The notes beneath the pieces were generated by a model that worked only from the letters and a program-made list of their open reading frames with translations, had not been told where the DNA came from and made no database searches. DNA of 55,688 nucleotides, from NCBI GenBank assembly GCA_902491765.1, contig CABUIY010000013.1, positions 1 through 55,688 on the forward strand, written 5' to 3'. The DNA comes from an uncultured Collinsella sp. Lineage in GTDB: Bacteria; Actinomycetota; Coriobacteriia; Coriobacteriales; Coriobacteriaceae. The position numbers and the translations under genes were made by a program. Shown here in pieces: positions 46,882 to 55,162 of this stretch; positions within the stretch are counted from its first letter, which is position 1, and every line of letters begins with the position of its first letter.

Positions 46882-48300
46882 ATGGGCAACGTGAACAACA
46901 TCCCGTTTCTCTGGGGTTCCGCCACGGCGTCTTATCAGTGCGAGGGTGCCTGGAACGAAGACGGCAAAGGCCTTGGCGAGTGGGATTTCTTTAACCACAC
47001 AAGCAATAAGAACATCAACCATGTTGACGGTGATGTATCTTGCGACTTCTACCATCGCTATGAAGAAGATATCCGCATGATGAAAGAAGGCGGACAAAAC
47101 ACCTATCGTTTCTCTCTTTCATGGAGTCGAATCATCCCCACGGGTATCGGCGAAGTGAATGAAAAGGGTATCGATTTTTATAATCGGGTCATTGATTGCT
47201 GCCTCGAAAATGGCATAGAGCCCAACGTTACGCTGTTCCATTACGATCTGCCATTCACGCTTGCTTGCAAAGGCGGATGGCTGAACAACGACATGGCAGA
47301 GTGGTTCTGCAAATACGCCAAGATTTGCTTTGAGCGCTTTGGAGACCGCGTCAAAATCTGGGCTACCGTTAACGAGCCGCATTTCTACAGCTACTGCGTA
47401 AACATGTTGGGCAACTATCCCCCCAATCGATCGCTCGACGTTCAGTCGTACATGCAGTTTCAGTACAACCTGATGCGCGCAAGCGCACTCGCAGTCCGAG
47501 CATATCGTCAAATGGGCTACGACGGCATCATCGGTGCCGTCCACGATGGCGGCGTTGTCGAACTCGACCCGGCAACCGAGCACCCCGATGACGTATTTCG
47601 ATACGCAGACTTTTTCGCCAATCGCATGATTCTGGCACCAGCACTTCAGGGTCAACTGCCGCCAGAAATGGACGAAATCCTTGAAAAACTTGGCGTCACG
47701 CTCTATCGATCCCCAAATGACGTAGAAGAATTCAGAGACGGTAAAGTCGATTTTATTGGACTCAACGTGTATTGCCGAGAGTATGTAACCGACTGGCACG
47801 GTGGAGAGCTTGCCGTTTCGGCGAACAATAAGGGCGGTTCGAGCAAAAAGGTCGAAGGAAAATGCATTGCGCCCTTGTTTGAAAGCGCCCGCGACAGCAA
47901 TGTTCCCCGCAATAAATGGGGCCGCGAAATACTCCCAAGTTGCATGTATTCAACCATCATGGATGTCCACGAGCGCTATGACGCGCCCCGCATCTTTATT
48001 ACGGAAAACGGACATGGCGCCTATGAGCAACCAGACGCAGACGGAATGATCCACGATGATGACCGCATCGAGCTTCTGGGCCAGTTCATCGAGCACATGA
48101 TGAGGGCTAAGCGCGACGGCGCGCGCGTTGAGGGCTACTACCTCTGGTCGACGATGGATCTGTATAGCTGGATCAACGGCTACGAAAAACGATACGGACT
48201 TGTCCATATCGACTTCGAGAACAATCTGGAGCGCACCCCCAAAAAGAGCTGGTATTGGTACCGAGACCTTATCTCGAAGTATCAGGAGCAGGAAGGTTAG
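46882..48300 (+). CDS. 6-phospho-beta-glucosidase (GH1)
   Basis: Cytoplasmic hydrolase that splits phosphorylated beta-glucosides delivered by the adjacent PTS. The 472-residue GH1 barrel has the acid/base in WATVNEPHF (Glu165) and the nucleophile in FITENGHG (Glu375). Near the C-terminus LYSWINGYEKRYGL has Ser, Lys and Tyr at positions fitting the phosphate-binding Ser/Lys/Tyr of 6-phospho enzymes, whereas free-glucoside enzymes have WEGY-type Glu. The ATG at 46882 follows GGAAAGGGG. It is 9 nt upstream of the EIIBC gene, hence one operon. Confidence 0.92.
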   Translation: MGNVNNIPFLWGSATASYQCEGAWNEDGKGLGEWDFFNHTSNKNINHVDGDVSCDFYHRYEEDIRMMKEGGQNTYRFSLSWSRIIPTGIGEVNEKGIDFYNRVIDCCLENGIEPNVTLFHYDLPFTLACKGGWLNNDMAEWFCKYAKICFERFGDRVKIWATVNEPHFYSYCVNMLGNYPPNRSLDVQSYMQFQYNLMRASALAVRAYRQMGYDGIIGAVHDGGVVELDPATEHPDDVFRYADFFANRMILAPALQGQLPPEMDEILEKLGVTLYRSPNDVEEFRDGKVDFIGLNVYCREYVTDWHGGELAVSANNKGGSSKKVEGKCIAPLFESARDSNVPRNKWGREILPSCMYSTIMDVHERYDAPRIFITENGHGAYEQPDADGMIHDDDRIELLGQFIEHMMRAKRDGARVEGYYLWSTMDLYSWINGYEKRYGLVHIDFENNLERTPKKSWYWYRDLISKYQEQEG

Positions 48301-48309
48301 GAGAAAGAG

Positions 48310-49710
48310 ATGAAATATCAGGCAATGTCCGAAACAGTCCTAAAGGCTGTTGGCGGCAAAGAGAACATTACATCGGTAACTCATTGTGCGACGCGCCTTC
48401 GCATCGACGCACGAGACACCTCGATCATCGATCTCCAGCTCGCCAAATCGGCCGACCAGGCGCTCGGGGCAGTAGTCAGCGGTGGCCAGCTTCAGGTGAT
48501 CATCGGCCCCAACGTCACCGAGGCTTACAACGACTTCCTCGACTTCGCTGGAATCGAAGTCGGCGGTGGCACGGTTGCCGACGATGCCCAAACCGCCAAA
48601 GACCTTGCAGAAGGCATTAAAAGCGGTAACACCGCCATGGGCTTGATTGAGAAATTCGGGAACGTCTCTGCACAGGTATTCATGCCCATCGTCCCGGCGC
48701 TCATCGTTGGCGGACTCATTCTTTCGATCAAGAATCTCCTGGTCAATTATTGTGGATTGAGCACCGATAGCGGAACCGCCCAGGTTCTGCTGGCGATCTT
48801 CAGCGCCTCATTTAGCTTCCTGCCCGTTTACCTCGGCTATCAGCTCGCCACCGTCATGAAGATGCAGCCTATCATGGGCGCACTGCTGGGCGCAATCATG
48901 ATTAGCTCGTCTATTAGCGGTGCTGAGGGCCTCGACTTTCTTGGCATCCCCATCCCGACGAATGACTACTCGAGCACGGTGGTGCCAATCGTACTGGGCG
49001 TTGTGTTCATGTACTTTGTTGATCGCGGTCTTCAGAAAATCATCCCCGACATTACCAAACTGTTCTTGAAGCCGCTGCTCACCATGTTCATCGTCGTGCC
49101 TGTTGAGCTGATTATCCTCGGCCCCGCCGGCAGCATGATGGGCTACGCGCTGAGTGATGCCGCCACGTGGCTCATGGATAACGTGGCATTTATCGCTACT
49201 CCAATCCTTGCAGCCCTTAACCCCTATTTTGTCATGCTCGGTCTTGATAAGGCCTACATCGCGATCGAAGTTACGAGCTTGGCGCAGCTCGGCTGGGCGC
49301 CCATCATCTTTGGCTTCATCTCAAACCTCTGCATTGGCGGCACGAGTCTCGCCTTGGCAACTGCAATGGAAGGCAACAAGGAGAAGAGAGGTATGGTCAC
49401 CACGGTTGCCGTCACCGCACTCTGTGGCGTAACCGAGCCCGCGTTTTACGGCTGCCTCATCGAGCGTCCCCGCCTGCTTGTCGGCACGGCAATCGGCGCC
49501 CTCTGCGCGGGACTCCCTGCAGGTATCTTCGTCCTGAAGGAGTATGTTGCGGGAGCATGCCCCGGTCTTCTTTCTGCGCTGATCTTTATCGCTCCCGATG
49601 GATCCATGGGCAACTTCGTACTGGCGTGCGTTGTCGCCGTCATCGCCATCGTCGTCTCGTTCATCGCTGCACGCGTGATCATCAAGAAGAATCCCAACTA
49701 TATTGAGTAG
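48310..49710 (+). CDS. PTS beta-glucoside transporter, EIIBC
   Basis: Imports and phosphorylates aryl-beta-glucosides or cellobiose-like sugars. The 466-residue protein has an EIIB domain (1-85) with the phosphorylated Cys26 in TSVTHCATRLR, a linker, and an EIIC domain of about ten spans (PIVPALIVGGLILSIKNLL, GYQLATVMKMQPIMGALLGA, GVTEPAFYG). BglP-type proteins often carry a C-terminal EIIA of about 150 residues; it is absent here, so phosphate must come from a separate EIIA such as that at 30739-31302. The ATG follows GGAGAAAG. Confidence 0.93.
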   Translation: MKYQAMSETVLKAVGGKENITSVTHCATRLRIDARDTSIIDLQLAKSADQALGAVVSGGQLQVIIGPNVTEAYNDFLDFAGIEVGGGTVADDAQTAKDLAEGIKSGNTAMGLIEKFGNVSAQVFMPIVPALIVGGLILSIKNLLVNYCGLSTDSGTAQVLLAIFSASFSFLPVYLGYQLATVMKMQPIMGALLGAIMISSSISGAEGLDFLGIPIPTNDYSSTVVPIVLGVVFMYFVDRGLQKIIPDITKLFLKPLLTMFIVVPVELIILGPAGSMMGYALSDAATWLMDNVAFIATPILAALNPYFVMLGLDKAYIAIEVTSLAQLGWAPIIFGFISNLCIGGTSLALATAMEGNKEKRGMVTTVAVTALCGVTEPAFYGCLIERPRLLVGTAIGALCAGLPAGIFVLKEYVAGACPGLLSALIFIAPDGSMGNFVLACVVAVIAIVVSFIAARVIIKKNPNYIE

Positions 49711-49810
49711 ATGCCCGCTGCTTGCATTGGGGACATCCTCGGCAGACCATTAGCAAGAACCCAAGAAGTCCCTTAGGAGCTCGATTAATCCATTCGGATT
49801 CCTCAGGCAC

Positions 49811-49851
49811 AAACGACCCCGATTCCACAATGAAATCGGGGTCGTTGTTTC
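49811..49851 (+). terminator. terminator of the beta-glucoside operon
   Basis: Stem AACGACCCCGATT/AATCGGGGTCGTT followed by GTTTCT, 100 bp after the EIIBC stop. Confidence 0.88.
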
Positions 49852-49902
49852 TAAAGCCTTCGATAGACAATCGGTGTTTACCTTAGCTCCCTATCCAAGT
49901 TA

Positions 49903-49924
49903 ATTATCCACGCTCGTTCTCCGG
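49903..49924 (+). repeat. right copy of ATTATCCACG direct repeat
   Basis: ATTATCCACGCTCGTTCTCC matches 45852-45871 (ATTATCCACGTTCATTCTCC) with two substitutions, in the same orientation. The two copies flank the RpiR-GH1-EIIBC cassette. ATCCACGCTCG occurs again at about 49965. Confidence 0.55.
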
Positions 49925-50002
49925 TCGGAAGATTTTCTTCTCTCGCGTGTCCAGAAATCCACGCTCGAGCAGTACATCCAGGTCCGCACCCGCCCTTGTC
50001 TC

Positions 50003-50129
50003 GATCTGTAACAGCAAGAGGCCTATTCCGCTTCTACATGTTACAGATCAAGATATTCCTAAAACACCCTAAGTTTCATCTCAATCTGTAACAGTTAGAT
50101 GCCAAATATCGGTCTTGGTGTTACAGATT
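50003..50129. repeat. two 47-bp inverted repeats with ATCTGTAACA arms
   Basis: GATCTGTAACA (50003-50013) pairs with TGTTACAGATC (50039-50049), and AATCTGTAACA (50083-50093) with TGTTACAGATT (50119-50129). Both units are exactly 47 bp, with 11-bp arms and 25-bp unrelated spacers, 80 bp apart. The surrounding 49711-50242 gap contains no gene. It could be a regulator or recombinase binding array. Confidence 0.75.
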
Positions 50130-50199
50130 TAGACAAACTGGAGGACGAGACAAACCAAAAACGGGATGGGCGCTAACCCGATGGCGCACCACCCAAATA

Positions 50200-50237
50200 G
50201 AAACGGGCCCTGTCCCACAAGGAAACAGAGCCCGAAA
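50200..50237 (-). terminator. terminator of tRNA-Thr
   Basis: Minus strand GGGCTCTGT/ACAGGGCCC arms (one bulge) followed by GTTTCTATTT just downstream of the tRNA. Confidence 0.6.
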
Positions 50238-50242
50238 CTCTC

Positions 50243-50318
50243 ATGGAGCCAGTGACAGGAATCGAACCTGCAACCCACTGATTACAAATCAGTTGCGCTA
50301 CCGTTGCGCCACACTGGC
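50243..50318 (-). tRNA. tRNA-Thr (TGT)
   Basis: Acceptor GCCAGTG/CACTGGC, D-arm GGCGCAACGGTAGCGC, anticodon loop TTTGTAA, T-arm CAGGTTCGATTCCTG, with encoded CCA (50243-50245). It may once have stood next to the Met-Thr-Tyr cluster at 45229-45473. Confidence 0.95.
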
Positions 50319-50471
50319 ACACTTGGCGCTTTCGCGCGAAGCCTGTTAAGAATAAAGGAATTGCGGACGGGGCGCAACAGGCCGCACGGCGTTATACAAA
50401 TATGCAAAATCCAGCAACAACAGGTACCAGGCCCGTTCATTTCTGTCAGTGCGCCCTCAATCTTAAAACCA

Positions 50472-50532
50472 TTCGCCAGAACGAATAGTTTTAATTACAA
50501 TTGCTATATATAAAACTATTCGTTCTGGCGAA
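50472..50532. promoter_or_regulatory. 61-bp palindrome in the HTH-HipA promoter (operator)
   Basis: Two perfect 22-bp arms (50472-50493 and 50511-50532) flank a 17-bp AT-rich centre with TATATA. Each arm contains TTCGCCAGAACGAA, itself a TTCG-N6-CGAA dyad. It ends 10 bp before the start codon of the kinase gene, so binding would block transcription and perhaps the mRNA 5' end would fold. Confidence 0.8.
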
Positions 50533-50542
50533 GGGTTTCGCG

Positions 50543-51883
50543 ATGCTTACTACCAAAGAAGCCGCCGAGCTGCTCGGCATCACTCCGCGCAGGGTGCAGG
50601 AGCTCATAAAAAACGGAGCACTTGAGGCCCGCAAGGCTTCTGGTGTATGGCTCATCGACAAAGACAGCGTCGACACGCGACTCCGCTCTGTGACCAAAAC
50701 GGGGGGACGTCCCCGCCGCGGCCACGGTAAGAGCGAGATCGCGTTCACCCTCATGAACCGCACGTACGAAGTCGCTCAGCTGGTCTACAGTACATCGCGA
50801 AAAGACTTTACCCACATCGGTGCCGACATCGATTACGCCCACGCCCCTATTGGAGTATTTGGCCCTAATAGCCCCATATCGCTAGACTCCTTCCGCATCT
50901 GGTGGCGCGGCCGCGGTATCCCGCTCGCACGCATTGGGCTAGCCTCCCTGCTTGCAGAAGCCGCAGTCGATGTTCCCGATGAACTCGTCCAGCGAAATCT
51001 CGGCCTCTCCTTATCCGACCAGTATTGGATTAGGCCCCAAGACTCCGGCCTCGCGTGGGAAGATATCAACTTCTTCAATAACGCCTTTGATGACGTCTCG
51101 CTGTCCATTGCACCCTTTGCCCCAGAGGGAAAAGCGGCTGCCGCAAAGCCCGATAACACCTCGGACGGCAATCTTCAAAAGTACTGGACGTGCGAGGGCG
51201 AACGTCGAATTCTGCATAAGGCAGGAGCGCACCTAGACCAGGAACCTTATAACGAGCTGGTGGCGACCGCGCTCCACCGTCGCATCCTAAACGCCAGCGA
51301 TTATGTGCCTTACTCGCTCGAGGGCACGGGCACTTCCGCCCTGAGCACATGCGATGTCTTCTTAACTGATGAAGAAGAGTATGTCCCTGCGTTCTATGTA
51401 AACCAGCACGCAAACGCAGATGAACGGCTAACCGACTACGAGCGATATGTAGCAAACTGCGAGGAGCTCGGGGTGACAGGCGTCAAGGATGCCCTTGACC
51501 GCATGATCGTATGTGACGACATCATTGCCAACTACGATCGTCATTGGCGCAACTTCGGCCTCGTGCGAAACGTAAACACGCAAGCTTGCAGACCTGCCCC
51601 CATCTTCGATTCGGGCTCATCACTCTGGTGCAACATATCGCTAGAGGAGCTTAGGGCGGGAGAGCACAGTTTTACCAGCGCACAATTTCATTCAAGCCCC
51701 GCCAAACAAATGTTGCTCGTCGAGGACATGGGCTGGTTTGACGGCGACAAACTCGAAGGCTTCGTTGACGAGGCAATCGAGATTCTTTCCAGAAACGACG
51801 CGCTCACGGCAAGGCTGCCATATCTAAAAGAGGCGCTAACGTGGCGCCTCGAAAGAATGATCGACATCGCTGAATGGAGTTAG
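50543..51883 (+). CDS. HTH domain fused to a HipA-like serine/threonine kinase
   Basis: A 446-residue protein joining an N-terminal MerR/excisionase-type helix-turn-helix (LTTKEAAELLGITPRRVQEL, residues 2-21, then ALEARKASGVWLIDKDSV) to a HipA-like kinase. Kinase features: ATP lysine in RRILHKAG (Lys226), catalytic loop NYDRHWRNFG (330-339, Asp332), and FDSGSSLW (Asp356) as metal ligand. About 150 residues between the two domains are unassigned. The ATG at 50543 follows GAAGGG; the frame upstream runs into the palindrome. It has no separate HipB or HipS partner, so DNA-binding and kinase functions are in one chain. Codon use and low GC of the promoter suggest accessory origin. The target is unknown. 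Confidence 0.85.
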   Translation: MLTTKEAAELLGITPRRVQELIKNGALEARKASGVWLIDKDSVDTRLRSVTKTGGRPRRGHGKSEIAFTLMNRTYEVAQLVYSTSRKDFTHIGADIDYAHAPIGVFGPNSPISLDSFRIWWRGRGIPLARIGLASLLAEAAVDVPDELVQRNLGLSLSDQYWIRPQDSGLAWEDINFFNNAFDDVSLSIAPFAPEGKAAAAKPDNTSDGNLQKYWTCEGERRILHKAGAHLDQEPYNELVATALHRRILNASDYVPYSLEGTGTSALSTCDVFLTDEEEYVPAFYVNQHANADERLTDYERYVANCEELGVTGVKDALDRMIVCDDIIANYDRHWRNFGLVRNVNTQACRPAPIFDSGSSLWCNISLEELRAGEHSFTSAQFHSSPAKQMLLVEDMGWFDGDKLEGFVDEAIEILSRNDALTARLPYLKEALTWRLERMIDIAEWS

Positions 51884-51910
51884 CGAGGCAGCATTGCCCC
51901 GCCAACTTCC

Positions 51911-52588
51911 CTACCTCCCGCGCAGGGCCTTGAGCTTGGCCAGGGCCTCGGGGCTTAGACGGCTGCCCAGGGTCATCTTGATCTGCGGAGCTTCCTCTGC
52001 CTCGTGAACGTCGTTATCGATCTGTTTGATCTCGTCCACCAGCATGCGGCTCGAGATGCGCGTAACGCCCTTACCCATGACAACGGCCTGGATCGTACCG
52101 TCGCTCGATACCACGGAGCACGCGCGGCCTTCCTCGCGTGCCTCGATGCAGAGCTTCTGCACCACGGTATCTGCCGAAACACCGGTCGGCGAGAACTCGA
52201 TGCGCACGCCACGCGCCGGCAGGTTGGGACGCTCGCTGGAGATGTTGCCCGCGCCGTCGAACACGATCACGGCCTCGTAACGGCCCTGGGCAAACGCCGC
52301 AACATCGTTGATGAGGGCGGTGCGCGCCATATCGTGGACGTCGCTGGAATATGGATCGTCGGAATGGTCGTAGACGAGCTTTTCGTAGCGCGGCGTGCAG
52401 TGGATCACGTTGTAACCGTCGACCACCAGCAGCTCGGGCTTGTTGGAGTGCACCGTCGAGACTGGGTCGGCGATAGCCTGCGCAAACGCATTGCCGCCCA
52501 CGCCGTAGGTCGCGGCCGAGACAATCGGCTTGGCCGAGCCCTCGCCAAAGCGCTTGGCCTTGGACTTGGCGCGGTTCTTCTTGGACAT
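51911..52588 (-). CDS. NYN-domain (YacP/Rae1-like) protein
   Basis: Probable PIN-like ribonuclease. After a basic N-terminus (MSKKNRAKSKAKRFG), the 225-residue protein shows LLVVDGYNVIH, VIVFDGAGN and CSVVSSDGTIQ, the Asp-bearing motifs of the NYN/YacP fold. B. subtilis Rae1 (YacP) cleaves mRNA on the ribosome and lies in the cysS-rlmB (yacO) cluster, the same neighbourhood as here. The ATG follows GGGGAGGAG and starts 3 nt after the rlmB stop. Confidence 0.88.
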   Translation of the reverse strand: MSKKNRAKSKAKRFGEGSAKPIVSAATYGVGGNAFAQAIADPVSTVHSNKPELLVVDGYNVIHCTPRYEKLVYDHSDDPYSSDVHDMARTALINDVAAFAQGRYEAVIVFDGAGNISSERPNLPARGVRIEFSPTGVSADTVVQKLCIEAREEGRACSVVSSDGTIQAVVMGKGVTRISSRMLVDEIKQIDNDVHEAEEAPQIKMTLGSRLSPEALAKLKALRGR

Positions 52589-52591
52589 GCG

Positions 52592-53506
52592 CTACTCCTC
52601 CCCCATAAGCTCGCCGGCATTGCGGCGCAGCCACTCAAAGCACAGCGCGGTGGTCGCCTGGGCCACATTGAGACTCTCGGTCATGCCGCGCTGGGGAAGC
52701 TTGGTCAAAAAGTCGCATTTCTCGAGCACCAGGCGTGAGATGCCGTCGCCCTCGGAGCCCATGACGAGCGCCACGCGACCTTCGAAGGAAGCATCCCAGC
52801 AACTGCCCTCGGCGTGCTCGGAAGCACCGCCCACCCAAAAACCAGCGGCCTTGAGGTCATCGAGTGCACGGGCAATATTGGGAACCTGCGCGATAGGCAG
52901 ATGCATGACAGCACCGGCCGAGGTCTTGTAGCTGCCCACGGTCACGCCGGCGGCACGCTTGTTGGCGATGACGACGCCGGCCGCGCCCACGACCTCGGCG
53001 GAGCGCACAATGGCGCCAAAGTTGCCGTCGTCGGTCACATGGTCGAGCACGACGACAAGCGCCGGACCGTCGCCGGCGCGGTCGAGAATATCGGCGACAT
53101 CAGCATAGGGGAAGTTGCCAACCTCGAGTGCGATGCCCTGATGAGCGCCATGGCTCGACAGTGCGTCGAGCTGCGCGCGCGGCACATACTTAATGCGGAC
53201 GCCCGCGGCGTTGAGGTCGTCGACCAGGCGCGACAAGGCGGCATCGCGCTCCCCGCCCTCGACAATGAGCGCGCACTTGATGGGAAAACCAGTGCGTAGC
53301 GCCTCGGCGGCAGCACGACGACCTTCGATAAACTCGCCCTTGGGAGTCTGGACAGCGTCGCGGTTGCGATCGCGCTGCGGACGTGCGGCCTGGGTGCGAT
53401 CGCGCTGGCCCTTGGGAGCGGCAGCGCGGTCATTGCGGCGAATCGAACGCGAGCCAGAAGCAGCCTGCTTGCCGCCACGAGGCGCACGCTTGCGATTGTC
53501 GGCCAT
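52592..53506 (-). CDS. rlmB: 23S rRNA (guanosine-2'-O-)-methyltransferase, TrmH/SpoU family
   Basis: Methylates a 23S rRNA guanosine ribose (RlmB-type). The 304-residue protein has a long basic N-terminal extension (RKRAPRGGKQ...GQRDRTQAARPQRDRNRD), the L30e-like substrate domain, and SPOUT motifs 1-3: DGNFGAIVRSAEVVGAAGVV, LVMGSEGDGISRLV and ESLNVAQATTALCFEW. The ATG at 53506 is 8 nt after AGGAGG. It lies between cysS and the NYN gene, as in many genomes. Confidence 0.92.
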   Translation of the reverse strand: MADNRKRAPRGGKQAASGSRSIRRNDRAAAPKGQRDRTQAARPQRDRNRDAVQTPKGEFIEGRRAAAEALRTGFPIKCALIVEGGERDAALSRLVDDLNAAGVRIKYVPRAQLDALSSHGAHQGIALEVGNFPYADVADILDRAGDGPALVVVLDHVTDDGNFGAIVRSAEVVGAAGVVIANKRAAGVTVGSYKTSAGAVMHLPIAQVPNIARALDDLKAAGFWVGGASEHAEGSCWDASFEGRVALVMGSEGDGISRLVLEKCDFLTKLPQRGMTESLNVAQATTALCFEWLRRNAGELMGEE

Positions 53507-53585
53507 AAAGCGACCTCCTAAATACAACTATCAAACGAAACAAAATAAACGACCGCCCATGAATATTAATTCGGGCGGTCGGTAC

Positions 53586-53686
53586 GGGTTTTCCAAGTGC
53601 CCGAGATTGCCGTGAAAGAGGAGCGACGCGTACTTGAGTACGCGAGCGACGGTTTGAACGGCAAGGTCGGGTGCTTGGGAAACCCG
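53586..53686 (+). repeat. hairpin repeat B2
   Basis: CCAAGTGCCCG, then GAGGAGCGACGCGTACTT, GTACGCGAGCGACGG, then CGGGTGCTTGG, framed by GGGTTTT/GGAAACCC. The core matches B1 and outer stems differ by paired changes (CGCCCC/GGGGCG in B1, TGCCGT/ACGGCA in B2). It lies between the cysS stop and the rlmB start. Confidence 0.75.
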
Positions 53687-53692
53687 CGGGGA

Positions 53693-55159
53693 TTAGAGAG
53701 ATTTGATACGAGTGCCGGCGGCGGTATCTTCAATCGTCAGGCCCAGGTCCTTGAGCTGATCGCGGATGGCATCTGCCAGATCCCAGTTCTTGGCGGCACG
53801 AGCCTCGGCACGAGCCTCGAGAATCTTGGCAGCGGCCTCGTCCACGTCGTCGCCCGTGTAGGCAACCAAACCGGCGGCAACGCCCAGCAGGCCCAGCGGC
53901 AACTCGACCTTGGGCTCGGGAAGCTCAACGCCAAACGTATCGAGCAGCTCGGCCAGCGTATCGGCGGCAGCCAGGACTGCGGCCTTGTCGGCAGCATCGC
54001 CCGCCTGCTCCAGATACTGATTGCACTCGGTGACAAAGCCAAAGACAGCACCCATGGCACCGGCGGTGTTAAAGTCGTCGTCCATGCACTCCTTAAAGGC
54101 GGCGCGGGTCTCGGCGGCCTTGGCGGCAAACGCCTCGGCGGCAGCCGCATCGGCATCGGCCGTCGCATGGTTCGCAGCCCAACGAAGGTTCTCGACCGTA
54201 CCGGCAATACGCGTGAGCGAGTTCTCGGCACCCTCCAGGCGCTCCCAAGAAAAGTCGAGCGGCGAGCGATAGCTCGTCTGCAGCATCAACAGGCGCAGGG
54301 CCGCGGCAGAGTGCTGCTCGAGAACCTCGGCCAGCGTAAAGAAGTTTCCGAGCGACTTGGACATCTTCTCGCCGTCAACCAGCAGCATGCCCGTGTGCAT
54401 CCAGGTGTTGGAGAAGCCCTGGTGCCAGGCGCAGGTGGCCTGGGCGCACTCGTTCTCGTGATGCGGGAAGGCAAGGTCGGAGCCGCCGCCGTGGATGTCG
54501 ATCGGAGTACCCAGGTAGCGATGCACCATGGCGGCGCACTCGGTGTGCCAACCGGGACGACCCTCGCCCCAAGGGCTCGGCCAGCTGGGCTCGCCGGGCT
54601 TGGCGGCCTTCCACAGGGCAAAGTCGAGCGGGTCGTTCTTGTCCTCGTTCTCCTCAATGCGTGCGCCAACCATAAGGTCGTCGATGTTGCGGCCCGAGAC
54701 CTGGCCATAGTTGGGATCGCTGCGCACGGCAAAGTACACGTCGCCGTTATCGGCGGCGTAAGCGTGGCCCTGCTCGATGAGCGTCTTAATCATGGCGATC
54801 ATGGGGCCGATCTCCTTGGTGGCGCGGGGGCGCACATCGGGATCGAGCACGTTGGCGGCGCGCATGACGCCGATAAACTTGTCAGAGAACTCCGTCGCAA
54901 CCTCGGCGGCGGTACGGCCCTGCTCGTTGGCGCGCTTGATGATCTTGTCATCGACATCGGTGAGGTTCTGGGCGAATGTGACCTCGTAGCCGCTCGCGAT
55001 GAGCCAGCGACGAATTACGTCAAAGCTGATGAACGTACGGGCGTTGCCGATGTGGATGTTGTCGTAGACCGTGGGGCCGCACACGTACATGCGGACCTTG
55101 CCGGACTCGATGGGCTGGAACTCTTCCTTTTTATGGGTAGCGCTGTTGTAGATACGCAT
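53693..55159 (-). CDS. cysS: cysteine--tRNA ligase
   Basis: Class I synthetase charging tRNA-Cys. The 488-residue protein shows the HIGH-type motif as NIHIGNART, zinc ligands beginning YVCGPTVYD, the WHTECAAM and HGGGSDLAFPHHENE substrate motifs, and KMSKSLGNF. A C-terminal helical anticodon region follows. The ATG is 4-9 nt after GGAG. It begins 3 nt after the ispF stop, within the ispD-ispF-cysS-rlmB-NYN series. Confidence 0.96.
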   Translation of the reverse strand: MRIYNSATHKKEEFQPIESGKVRMYVCGPTVYDNIHIGNARTFISFDVIRRWLIASGYEVTFAQNLTDVDDKIIKRANEQGRTAAEVATEFSDKFIGVMRAANVLDPDVRPRATKEIGPMIAMIKTLIEQGHAYAADNGDVYFAVRSDPNYGQVSGRNIDDLMVGARIEENEDKNDPLDFALWKAAKPGEPSWPSPWGEGRPGWHTECAAMVHRYLGTPIDIHGGGSDLAFPHHENECAQATCAWHQGFSNTWMHTGMLLVDGEKMSKSLGNFFTLAEVLEQHSAAALRLLMLQTSYRSPLDFSWERLEGAENSLTRIAGTVENLRWAANHATADADAAAAEAFAAKAAETRAAFKECMDDDFNTAGAMGAVFGFVTECNQYLEQAGDAADKAAVLAAADTLAELLDTFGVELPEPKVELPLGLLGVAAGLVAYTGDDVDEAAAKILEARAEARAAKNWDLADAIRDQLKDLGLTIEDTAAGTRIKSL

Positions 55160-55162
55160 TCG

